A stretch of DNA of 60,134 nt. It comes from a virus. Position 1 is the first letter of the stretch. Each line of letters starts with the position of its first letter. Positions 8,330 through 15,842 of this stretch are shown here, in pieces. The position numbers and the translations under genes are program-made. Location: the IMG/VR virus record IMGVR_UViG_3300020392_000017, positions 1-60,134 of that record. One strand, written 5' to 3'. The notes below the pieces were generated by a model. That model was not told the DNA's origin. It did not search any database and saw only the letters and a list, made by a program, of their open reading frames with translations.

Positions 8330-9017
8330 AATTGTTTTTATCGGAGACATCCATGGACATGACACATGGAAGCCTATTGTCAGTAAGCATAAGGATGCTG
8401 ACCACTTTGTGTTTGTTGGTGATTACTTTGATGCTTTCTTAATTACTCCTGCAGTACAAATTCAAAACTTCAAGGATATTATTAAGTTCAAAGAGTCTAA
8501 TCCAGACAATGTAACTCTTCTAATCGGTAACCACGACTTTCACTATATGCCTTGGTGTAGAGGTCAGTATGGCGGCTACTCTCATTTCTTTGCAACAGAG
8601 ATTTGGGAACTCCTGAAGAAGAACATGCACAATCTTGAAGCTGCATGGCAATATAACAATGTACTCGTTACTCATGCTGGAACAAGCAAGACTTGGTATT
8701 TTGAACATACTCCAAAACCCGGTAATATGTTTGAGTTAGCAGATAAAATTAATTTGCTTTGGGCTGAGAGACCAGATCTTTTTAATCATAGTGGAAAAGA
8801 GATTCGTGGAAATTCTCCCCATGATGGACCTTTTTGGATTAGGCCGGCTGCTCTTCGTGAGGATCCGATTGACCCAGAAATCATTCAAATCGTTGGACAC
8901 ACTCAGAGAGAACAGATTTCAAATGCAGATAATGTATTTTGTATTGATACTCTACCCAGAGAGTTTCTAATTATAGAAGACTCCGAGTTTATTATCGAGA
9001 ACGTTTATTCCAAATAA
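8322..9017 (+). CDS. Calcineurin-like metallophosphoesterase (PPP-type)
   Basis: 231 residues with the full metal-binding series of the PPP/calcineurin-like family: GDIHGH at 8-13, GDYFD near 33-37, GNHDFH near 69-74, a THAG block and VGHT late in the chain. These coordinate two metal ions for hydrolysis of phosphate esters. Lambda-type phage protein phosphatases and diadenosine tetraphosphate hydrolases share this layout, so the substrate may be phosphoprotein or a nucleotide; it cannot be told here. It is coupled to the upstream basic microprotein by an 8-nt overlap and followed by a strong terminator 7 nt later. It is distinct from the gp47 nuclease at 26168, which has the same fold. Confidence 0.85.
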   Translation: MNKIVFIGDIHGHDTWKPIVSKHKDADHFVFVGDYFDAFLITPAVQIQNFKDIIKFKESNPDNVTLLIGNHDFHYMPWCRGQYGGYSHFFATEIWELLKKNMHNLEAAWQYNNVLVTHAGTSKTWYFEHTPKPGNMFELADKINLLWAERPDLFNHSGKEIRGNSPHDGPFWIRPAALREDPIDPEIIQIVGHTQREQISNADNVFCIDTLPREFLIIEDSEFIIENVYSK

Positions 9018-9023
9018 TCTACT

Positions 9024-9052
9024 GAAAGCCGTGAAACATTCGCGGCTTTCTT
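9024..9052 (+). terminator. Terminator after the phosphoesterase gene
   Basis: GAAAGCCG (9024-9031) pairs with CGGCTTTC (9043-9050) around an 11-nt loop, followed by a short T stretch. A TATAAT box at 9055-9060 directly after it may be the promoter for the next gene cluster. Confidence 0.75.
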
Positions 9053-9084
9053 ACTATAATACTTACAGTTAAATCTAGTATTAT

Positions 9085-9420
9085 ATGAGCAAAAACATTC
9101 TAAAAACAGCAGACGAAATTATTAACAACAGATCTGAAGAAAAAGAACGTATGTACGGTCCTTTCGAAGAAGGCATGAGACGTGCCGCGATGATCTGTTC
9201 AGGTATGACCGGTAAAGAGTGGTCAGGATCTGATATGTATGCAGCGCTAGTCGCACTTAAATTAAGCAGACATTCTTACAACTATAAAGAAGACAATCTT
9301 CTAGATGCCGTAGCCTATCTTGGTGGCCTCGATAACTATATTAAGAAATATGGTTATGGTGAGACTGAAAAACCTATTAATTTAACAGACGCAGACGCTG
9401 GATATGGAGACAAAGAGTAA
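9085..9420 (+). CDS. DUF6378-like phage protein
   Basis: 111 residues. The pattern RMYGPFEEGMRRAA ... MYAALVALKLSRHSYN ... DNLLDAVAYLGGLDNYI matches a helical family common in phages (DUF6378), of unknown role and often near nucleotide-metabolism genes. The last 17 nt overlap the next gene's start in another frame. It is the first gene after a terminator and a TATAAT box, so it probably begins the accessory operon that runs to 12766. Confidence 0.65.
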   Translation: MSKNILKTADEIINNRSEEKERMYGPFEEGMRRAAMICSGMTGKEWSGSDMYAALVALKLSRHSYNYKEDNLLDAVAYLGGLDNYIKKYGYGETEKPINLTDADAGYGDKE

Positions 9421-10480
9421 CCTAGTCTATTTCACAGACTTAGAGAAAGATACTAATATAAGGATTGCAATTTCAGCTCTCGTTGGAAAGCTAAGTGCAA
9501 GACCTACTTCACATAAATCTGGTTGGGCATTCCACCTAGCTAACCAGTTAAAACATGCAGGTTATGAGCATGTTGAAATTATTACAGACAATTCAGCTTG
9601 GAAGGCAGACGATTTCGACGTAGTTCTTTTAGAACACGGTATGGAATTTAAAGGCAACTTTAATATCTTCGGTGGGGCGAACGACGACTTGTATCATCAA
9701 ATCACTAGAATGTTCGCTCCAGATGTACGGATGTATTCGCTCCACCATGATATGCCTTGTGTCGGTACACTAATTGAAAAACGCTTAAAGACAGGTTCTG
9801 ATCTTTTTAAAACCCTTGAGGACAAAATAAAAGATGCTAAGGAAATCTGCGCTACTATTCCCAGAGTAGATAAAATCACTGAGACCACATCGCTGTGTTT
9901 CGGTGACTCGCATAGTTTCAGTCAATACACACCTAATTACATGACTGATCGCCATGATGGTTTAACCCTGTTTGGTACATTAAGGAGAGGTATTCGCTCT
10001 TATGTACCTGAAAACATCACGGCACTGCGCATCTATCTAGGGAATATAGATATAAGACATCATCTTATGAGACAAGATAATCCATCTAAGTCTTTAAAAA
10101 TGATGATGGCTGATTACGAACAACAACTAATAGATTTAGAGATTGATGAGATTGATGTTGTTCAAGCATTACCAATTGAGAATGAGTCTAGACCACTACC
10201 AAAAACAGGCTACTATAAAGATACGCCTTTCTTTGGTACTTGGGCAGAGAGAACAGAGTTAGTAAAAGAATTCAACAGATTGGTAAGAGAAATGTGTACT
10301 AGAAATGGTTGGAAGACTTGGAAACATCCAGAGGTATTCTACAATTCATTCGGTGAATTAACATTTGACGTAATGGAAAAACCAAAGTCTGTACATATTG
10401 CACGTGAGTTCTACAGATGGGACTTAGTGAAAGACGAACCAAATAAGAAACTAATAAAAGTAACGCAAGCGCTATTTTAA
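9404..10480 (+). CDS. SGNH-hydrolase-like protein of the accessory cassette
   Basis: 358 residues. Residues 10-130 look like an alpha/beta nucleotide- or sugar-binding half (SGWAFHLANQLKHAGY, DFDVVLLEHG). The second half has CFGDSHSFSQY (GDS plus H, the block I signature of SGNH/GDSL hydrolases) and later LGNIDIRHHLMRQ, like the block III and catalytic-His region of GSCFA/SGNH proteins. An esterase or acyl/glycosyl-modifying role is possible; the substrate is unknown. It overlaps the upstream DUF6378-like gene by 17 nt, and the next small gene starts 4 nt after its stop. The pairing with a PLP enzyme downstream suggests one pathway. Confidence 0.5.
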   Translation: METKSNLVYFTDLEKDTNIRIAISALVGKLSARPTSHKSGWAFHLANQLKHAGYEHVEIITDNSAWKADDFDVVLLEHGMEFKGNFNIFGGANDDLYHQITRMFAPDVRMYSLHHDMPCVGTLIEKRLKTGSDLFKTLEDKIKDAKEICATIPRVDKITETTSLCFGDSHSFSQYTPNYMTDRHDGLTLFGTLRRGIRSYVPENITALRIYLGNIDIRHHLMRQDNPSKSLKMMMADYEQQLIDLEIDEIDVVQALPIENESRPLPKTGYYKDTPFFGTWAERTELVKEFNRLVREMCTRNGWKTWKHPEVFYNSFGELTFDVMEKPKSVHIAREFYRWDLVKDEPNKKLIKVTQALF

Positions 10481-10484
10481 ATTT

Positions 10485-10658
10485 ATGAAAACCTACAAAA
10501 TACTAATAACACCAAATGTAATAGAGGGAGAACAATCTCAAATTATTGAAAGACCATATACCATTGAAATCAGTACAGACAGAATTGAGTGGTCAATGGA
10601 ACAATACCAGAGAAACCGAGAAACCTTCACATGGGAAATACTAGAAGTGAATGAGTAA
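10485..10658 (+). CDS. Small protein in the accessory cassette
   Basis: 57 residues, MKTYKILITPNVIEGEQ to LEVNE, with alternating charged and hydrophobic residues suggesting a small beta/alpha fold. It starts 4 nt after one gene and its stop overlaps the next start by 8 nt (ATGAGTAA), so it is probably translated as part of the cassette. The MKTY start resembles the capsid tag by chance; there is no F..F..E pattern. No function is assigned. Confidence 0.5.
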   Translation: MKTYKILITPNVIEGEQSQIIERPYTIEISTDRIEWSMEQYQRNRETFTWEILEVNE

Positions 10659-11880
10659 AGAGTGTAAAATTAAGACTACCAGATACTATGATGAGTTTAT
10701 CAGGTATTATGAGTTAGCCTTAGACCAGCAGAAAAAGAGTAACCTAGGCCACATTCCACACGCCGAGTCAAGAATGGACGATCCGTTGATGGAACATATC
10801 GAGCTGTATGATGTAGTCGAAAGGAAGTATGCTGGTTTTAGTCAAATCGTAAATGATGTTTTTTACGGTTGGACTGAAGAACACCCTTACTGGTCAAGAA
10901 TGCAGGAAGGTCTAGTTACAGAACAGCGCAAGGAAGTCGCTAATAACTGGACTGGTAAACAAGATGTCTTCGGCCTACCAGAGTGGCTCTACCTATTCAT
11001 ACTGCATAGAGTATGTGGATCTGCAATTAACTATGCTACCAAGCCAAGCGGTTATCATAACACGCTATTATTCGACTTGTGGCAATCTGATTCTATAGAA
11101 CAAATGTGTGAGCAAGTTAAAGCAGCAACCAAGTCATTCTACACTTCTGTTGGGTATCAATTCCCAGCTTTCCCAAAACCCCCAGTTCCAGAACAAAACG
11201 AGGATGTATTTGTAGGAATGTCGGGGTTTGAAGGTCCTCAGTTTCAATATAAGAGAGGTGGCGACTATTTCCTCTGTGAATTTGCACCACGTTTAGCTAG
11301 AGATATGGCTAACTATTTAGAAGAAGGTGGTAAGAAAGATCTAAGAGACTTAGGTCAATGGATGTTTGATTGGAATGTTGCAAATGGGTTAAGACAATAT
11401 AAATTCCAATATGCTGCAGTTATTGCTGATGTAGCAGATTGGTTTCCACAATATATCAATAAAGAATCAATGTTCTACTATGGCACCAATGCAATAGAAT
11501 GTATTGGTTACTTGGCAGATCCTGTAGAAGGCAAAGGTAAGAAATCAGAACCTTTCCTAGATGCAGTGATGACAAAAATATATGAACAAACAGGCTCTCT
11601 TCCGTATAATGCAGAGGATGTAGCTTGTGACTTTATTCGATGGATTGAGAATTACATGAGACCAGGAGCTGACTATAAACATATTAACATGGACACTCTT
11701 TGGAATTCATCTACAATAATAGACCACCCATACGGTAGACAAAAAGCAATGTTGGACTTAGGTCTAGTAGAAACATTTAACGGAATGAAACACCATCCTT
11801 CCGATGATAAAATAATTGCAGAAGCTGGTATAACAGCAGAAGCATATAAGAAAAAAGTAGCAGAATTTTATGGCACATAA
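10651..11880 (+). CDS. Helical protein, candidate nucleotide/DNA-modification enzyme
   Basis: 409 residues, largely helical, with many aromatic and His residues (FIRYYELALDQQKK, DDPLMEHIELYDVV, FSQIVNDVFYGW). A late motif is IIDHPYGRQKAMLDLGLVE. The first 70 residues resemble in outline the helical domain of alpha-glutamyl/putrescinyl-thymine pyrophosphorylase and 5-hmdU kinase type proteins, which act in thymine hypermodification, but I see no decisive motif. The gene lies between two overlapping neighbours (8 nt with the upstream gene, 11 nt with the downstream PLP enzyme), so the products likely act together. Function should be treated as unknown. Confidence 0.45.
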   Translation: MSKECKIKTTRYYDEFIRYYELALDQQKKSNLGHIPHAESRMDDPLMEHIELYDVVERKYAGFSQIVNDVFYGWTEEHPYWSRMQEGLVTEQRKEVANNWTGKQDVFGLPEWLYLFILHRVCGSAINYATKPSGYHNTLLFDLWQSDSIEQMCEQVKAATKSFYTSVGYQFPAFPKPPVPEQNEDVFVGMSGFEGPQFQYKRGGDYFLCEFAPRLARDMANYLEEGGKKDLRDLGQWMFDWNVANGLRQYKFQYAAVIADVADWFPQYINKESMFYYGTNAIECIGYLADPVEGKGKKSEPFLDAVMTKIYEQTGSLPYNAEDVACDFIRWIENYMRPGADYKHINMDTLWNSSTIIDHPYGRQKAMLDLGLVETFNGMKHHPSDDKIIAEAGITAEAYKKKVAEFYGT

Positions 11881-12766
11881 TAAACATACAAATCTATTAG
11901 TCAACCAAGACTTAAATCTGATGATGCCAAACAGACAGGCATGGTTAGATTTAGCTGGTGATTGGAAAGATCCGTTTCCAGCACCAGAACTAGTAGACCA
12001 TGATGGCTTCAAAGTAGTAAGAGAAGACATGATGGGTTTTGGTTCTAAATGTAGATTCGGAGATATTCTAGTTCAAACTTGTCCTAAAGATACATTAGTA
12101 TATGTTCAACCTAGGTATGGTTTTGCAGGTATCTCACTTGCTTATTTAGCAAAGAAATATAATAAGAAACTTGTACTATTTAGTCCAAGTCAAAAAGAAA
12201 TATCAGACCACCAAGCTATCTGTGTAGAAAGAGGAGCTGAAATGAAGTTTAAGAGAATTGCAGCAATGCCAGTCTTAAATGCTCATGCTAAGAAATGGGC
12301 AGAAGATAATGATGCATTCTTTATTCCACTCGGACTTCGACATGAGCTTGTTACAGCAGCCGCTGTCAAAGTTGCATACGACCTTGCAGAAACACATGGT
12401 TATCCAGAAGAAGCGTGGTCAGCAATATCTACTGGCGTTCTACAAAGGTCTCTGCAAATAGCGTGGCCTGAAACTAAATTTAACGCAGTTGCAGTTGCAA
12501 GAAATATCAAGAAAGGTGAAAGAGGTAGTGCAACTATTTGGTCTCATCCGAAAGCATTTACACAAAACGTAGATGAAAAGTATTTTCCACCATTTCCATC
12601 GGCATTAAATTACGATGCAAAGGCCTGGGAGTTCATGACTAAACATGGAAAACCTGGAGCCTGGTTCTGGAATGTTGGTGGCGACCCTAAACCAGAAAAA
12701 GCAGATACGAAATTGTTAACAAAATCGTACAGAGATTGGGGTCAAGAACTTGAAACAGATAAATGA
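11870..12766 (+). CDS. PLP-dependent enzyme, fold type II (ACC deaminase/cysteine-synthase-like)
   Basis: 298 residues. REDMMGFGSKCRFGD at 51-65 corresponds to the region of fold type II enzymes that carries the PLP-binding lysine (candidate K60). QPRYGFAGISLAYLAKKY matches the next helix that binds the cofactor phosphate or substrate carboxylate. LVLFSPSQKEISDHQAICVERGAE follows as in cysteine synthase and ACC deaminase relatives. A beta-elimination or replacement on an amino acid is expected from the family. It is short for the family (usually 310-340 residues). Start and stop of neighbours overlap, tying it to the helical protein upstream. The gene is followed by dUTPase. A role in amino-acid-type DNA base modification is a hypothesis. 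Confidence 0.6.
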   Translation: MAHNKHTNLLVNQDLNLMMPNRQAWLDLAGDWKDPFPAPELVDHDGFKVVREDMMGFGSKCRFGDILVQTCPKDTLVYVQPRYGFAGISLAYLAKKYNKKLVLFSPSQKEISDHQAICVERGAEMKFKRIAAMPVLNAHAKKWAEDNDAFFIPLGLRHELVTAAAVKVAYDLAETHGYPEEAWSAISTGVLQRSLQIAWPETKFNAVAVARNIKKGERGSATIWSHPKAFTQNVDEKYFPPFPSALNYDAKAWEFMTKHGKPGAWFWNVGGDPKPEKADTKLLTKSYRDWGQELETDK

Positions 12767-12795
12767 TTTTAACTATAAATTACAAATAAAACAAT

Positions 12796-13260
12796 ATGGC
12801 GAACGCAGATAACAAATGTGCAGATTTGAAAGTTGAAGACTTTCACGCAGAAGCTGAAGATACACTCGGCCTAATTTACAACAAACAAGTAGAACTACAA
12901 AAACGTTTAGGTTTCGACTTTACTGGTTGGACACTAAAAGAAATCGCAGATTTCTGGTGTGTTAACAAACATGCAATGTCAGACGAACTAAACGAAATGT
13001 TTGATGCATTAGGAGGTATCAATGATGGAATTGGCTCAGCAGCTTGGAAGTACTGGAAAGGTACTCATAAAGATGCAGCTAATATGAAGATTGAAGATTT
13101 GTCTGAAGAGGACAAGTTAGAACTATTTTATGAATGGATTGATGGATTGCATTTCTATATGAACTTTGCAATTTCTATTGGTATGACTTCAAAAGATATT
13201 GTTAACTTGTACATGGCGAAGAATGCAGAAAATCACGACAGACAAAACCGAGGCTATTAA
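12796..13260 (+). CDS. Dimeric all-alpha dUTPase (MazG-like superfamily)
   Basis: 154 residues. The pattern LQKRLGFDFTGWTLKE, SDELNEMFDALGG, EWIDGLHFYMNFAISIGM and YMAKNAENHDRQNRGY fits the dimeric dUTPase/dCTPase family, with acidic residues for magnesium (ExxE in helix 2, E..D in helix 4) and the KN..N..RQ.GY end. It hydrolyses dUTP to dUMP, protecting DNA from uracil and feeding dTMP synthesis. It overlaps the polymerase N-terminal gene by one base, so both belong to the replication and nucleotide unit. The start ATGGC follows an AT-rich leader with no Shine-Dalgarno. Confidence 0.8.
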   Translation: MANADNKCADLKVEDFHAEAEDTLGLIYNKQVELQKRLGFDFTGWTLKEIADFWCVNKHAMSDELNEMFDALGGINDGIGSAAWKYWKGTHKDAANMKIEDLSEEDKLELFYEWIDGLHFYMNFAISIGMTSKDIVNLYMAKNAENHDRQNRGY

Positions 13261-14666
13261 TGTTATTAGATATTGAACAATTAGAAAAAGAAGTAATAGT
13301 ATCTTATTACGATAAAGAAGGCAAAGTTGCTTTCAAACGTTATCCAATCGATAAATTTCAAAACTGGGTAGTTGCTAAAAAAGATGATAGATGGAAAGAC
13401 CAAAACGTCACAAACTGGGATGGTCGTCCAATCAAGAAGTCTTTAGCTAGATCGTTTAATAAGTTCTCATTACTTTACTTCATGGATGGTCTTCCACAAA
13501 AAGACCAAGATGAAATCTTTGAGTTTAATATGCCTAAAACATACTTTGTCGATATTGAGACAGAGATTGTTGATGGCTTCCCAAAACCTGAAGAGGCTAA
13601 GTCTAGAATCTTAACCTTTTCAATTATCACACCAGAAAGAAAAGCTATCGTATTAGGTCTTGAAGATCTATCTTCCGATGAGATTAAAAAGATTGAAGAC
13701 GATAACAATAAACACTTTACTGGTTACGACCAAGACTGGGAATTTAGTTATTACAAATTTAAGTCGGAGTATGACATGGTTTATACATTCCTACATAAGT
13801 TTTTACCTAAGTTTCCTATGATGACTGGTTGGAATTTTATCAACTATGACTGGCAATATATTGTCAACAGATGTAAAATCTTACAGATTGATTTAACAGA
13901 AGTTGCTATTACTGGTTCGCTTGATAGAAAAGACTCTCGCCCACTTCACATGGGTATTTTGGACTACATGCAACTGTATGATAAATATGATAGGTCAGTT
14001 GCGGTTAAAGAATCTAATGCGTTAGCATTCGTTTCCGGAGCAGTCCTCGAGGGTATAAGCAAGATCCAATACACAGGTTCTCTCCAAGACCTCTACGAAA
14101 ACGACTTTCAAAAGTATGTTTTCTATAACGTAGTTGACTCTGTCTTGGTTTACTACATTGACCAAAAGCTTAGGTCGATGGAAGTACTGCTAACATTAGC
14201 AACAATCACGAGAATGCCTTTGTATAAAGCCGCTTCACCAGTGGCTGTTACTGAATCTCTAATGGCTCGTAAACTTACCGAACTAGGAAAACGTATCGGT
14301 GTAGAATATGACAGAGAAGACAGTAAGAAGGATAGCAAATATGAAGGAGCATTCGTTAAACAACCAATTGTCGGTTATTATGGTGGTGTAAGTGCATTTG
14401 ACTTTGCATCACTATATCCATCGATTATGAGGCAGTTTAACATTTCTCCTGACTCATTCGTCGAAATGGTAGAGGAATCACAGATTAAAGATCGCCGAGA
14501 GGATAAAGATGTAATTGTCTGTGAGAATGGCGTAGTCTATAAGAAGGAAGATAGTATTCTTAAAAAGATATTGGCAGATTTATATGACCAAAGAAGAGAA
14601 TACAAGAAAACTTCTTATGATTATTATGAAAAAGCGCACGAACTTGAGAAAAAATTTAGGCTCTAA
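13260..14666 (+). CDS. 43: Family B DNA polymerase, N-terminal part (exonuclease and motif A)
   Basis: 468 residues, half of a T4 gp43-type polymerase. Exo I is YFVDIETEI with D98 and E100; Exo II is the NFINYDWQY region near 190; Exo III is YNVVDSVLVYY near 290. Polymerase motif A is DFASLYPSI near 381. The chain ends in the fingers helix (LYDQRREYKKTSYDYYEKAHELEKK) and a stop at 14664. Motifs B and C are missing here and appear in the separate gene at 20439. No frameshift can explain this because six other genes lie between. The two proteins must assemble to give an active enzyme. A late-type promoter and hairpins follow directly. Confidence 0.9.
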   Translation: MLLDIEQLEKEVIVSYYDKEGKVAFKRYPIDKFQNWVVAKKDDRWKDQNVTNWDGRPIKKSLARSFNKFSLLYFMDGLPQKDQDEIFEFNMPKTYFVDIETEIVDGFPKPEEAKSRILTFSIITPERKAIVLGLEDLSSDEIKKIEDDNNKHFTGYDQDWEFSYYKFKSEYDMVYTFLHKFLPKFPMMTGWNFINYDWQYIVNRCKILQIDLTEVAITGSLDRKDSRPLHMGILDYMQLYDKYDRSVAVKESNALAFVSGAVLEGISKIQYTGSLQDLYENDFQKYVFYNVVDSVLVYYIDQKLRSMEVLLTLATITRMPLYKAASPVAVTESLMARKLTELGKRIGVEYDREDSKKDSKYEGAFVKQPIVGYYGGVSAFDFASLYPSIMRQFNISPDSFVEMVEESQIKDRREDKDVIVCENGVVYKKEDSILKKILADLYDQRREYKKTSYDYYEKAHELEKKFRL

Positions 14667-14690
14667 ATCTGAAGATTACCAGCAGCGTTA

Positions 14691-14701
14691 AGATATATAA
14701 T
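14691..14701 (+). promoter_or_regulatory. Late-promoter-like box behind the first polymerase half
   Basis: AGATATATAAT, identical to the boxes before capsid genes, but here inside the replication region. It is flanked by direct repeats CAGCAGCG (14680-14687 and 14706-14713), and its own surroundings are nearly palindromic (TTAAGATATATAATCTAA). Confidence 0.5.
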
Positions 14702-14790
14702 CTAACAGCAGCGCTGCTAATAATTTTACGGGTTTTTAAGAGTCTAAGTTTAGGTCGAATCAGACCTTTTTTGGTCTTATAGACCTTTTA
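14702..14790 (+). ncRNA. Candidate small late RNA between the polymerase halves
   Basis: No open frame of note lies between the polymerase stop and NrdB. A late-promoter box ends at 14701. The expected transcript would begin near the palindrome AGCAGCGCTGCT (14707-14718) and meet AGGTC/GACCT (14752-14756 with 14763-14767) plus a T6 run, then a second stem GGTCT/AGACC (14773-14777 with 14781-14785) plus TTTT. Promoter, 5' hairpin and terminator together suggest an RNA of about 80 nt. It could equally be the leader of nrdB or the scar of a lost element. Confidence 0.3.
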
Positions 14791-14831
14791 TTTAAAAACT
14801 TTTGAAATAACTTAAAAAAACAAATTAGCAA

Positions 14832-15833
14832 ATGTCATTATTTACCGAACGTATCCCATTTAAACCATTTGAGTACCCAGAATACTACACTGAAGGGTGG
14901 TTAAAACAAGCTCAAGCATTCTGGCTACACACTGAAATTTCTATGCAGGGTGATGTAAAAGACTGGAATGAAAATCTTTTACCTCATGAAAAACATTTAG
15001 TAGGTAATATATTGTTGGGTTTTGCACAGACAGAATGTGCAGTATCTGACTATTGGACACAATATGTAACGACATGGTTCCCTAAACACGAAATCAAGCA
15101 GATGGCTATGATGTTCGGTTCACAGGAGACTATCCATGCAACTGCATATTCTTATTTAAACGAAACTTTAGGTCTTGAAGATTTTGAAGCATTCTTACAC
15201 GAACCAGCAACTGCAGAAAAGTTTGAACTATTAACTTCAACTTCTGCACCATATACACATGAAGACTTAAAGAGAGACAAACAAGCTAGAAAAGAAGTAG
15301 CAAGATCTTTAGCTATTTTCTCAGCATTCGCTGAAGGTTGTTCACTCTACAGTTCTTTTGCAGTTTTATACTCATTCCAAATGAGAAACTTGTTAAAAGG
15401 TATTGGCCAACAAATGAAGTGGTCAGTAAGAGATGAATCTTTACATTCTAGAATGGGATGTAAATTATTCAGACACATGTGTGAAGAATATCCAGACTTG
15501 AAACAATCGGTAGAAGCCGATATATTAAAAGCAGGAGAGCTTATTAAGGAATTAGAGCACAAGTTTATCGATAAAATGTTCGAACAAGGAGATTTAGATA
15601 ACTTAAAAGCTAAAGACTTAAAGAATTTCATTACTAAGAGAGTAAATGAAAAACTAATTGAGCTTGGTTACGAATCAGCTTTTGAATTTGACGAGGAATC
15701 GGCAGATCAATTAGAATGGTTCTATCATTTAACAGGTGGACACACTCACACTGACTTCTTTGCAATCAGATCTACTGATTACTCTAAAGCAGGTGAAGGT
15801 GAAAACTGGGACGAAGACGATTTATTCGATTAA
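14832..15833 (+). CDS. nrdB: Ribonucleotide reductase class I, beta subunit
   Basis: 333 residues. The diiron and radical residues are all visible: E68 at the first-ligand position, E99 and H102 in SQETIHATAY with the radical tyrosine Y106 four residues after the His, E168 in FAEGCSLY, and E202/H205 in RDESLHSRMG. The protein generates the radical used by NrdA to reduce ribonucleotides. The C-terminus is acidic (ENWDEDDLFD), as expected for docking on the alpha subunit. It precedes nrdA by 9 nt; both are phage copies that raise dNTP supply during infection. The start is set by ATG at 14832 after an A-rich leader. Confidence 0.93.
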   Translation: MSLFTERIPFKPFEYPEYYTEGWLKQAQAFWLHTEISMQGDVKDWNENLLPHEKHLVGNILLGFAQTECAVSDYWTQYVTTWFPKHEIKQMAMMFGSQETIHATAYSYLNETLGLEDFEAFLHEPATAEKFELLTSTSAPYTHEDLKRDKQARKEVARSLAIFSAFAEGCSLYSSFAVLYSFQMRNLLKGIGQQMKWSVRDESLHSRMGCKLFRHMCEEYPDLKQSVEADILKAGELIKELEHKFIDKMFEQGDLDNLKAKDLKNFITKRVNEKLIELGYESAFEFDEESADQLEWFYHLTGGHTHTDFFAIRSTDYSKAGEGENWDEDDLFD

Positions 15834-15842
15834 ACTATAACT

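Noticed and set aside
10485-10658. MKTYK start as a capsid-targeting tag
   Set aside because: The first four residues match T4 MKTY by chance; the F..F..E pattern and the [ILV]xE site in the right place are missing.
14667-14831. Homing endonuclease or group I intron remnant
   Set aside because: No open frame with HNH, GIY-YIG or LAGLIDADG residues and no intron core is visible in 165 nt.
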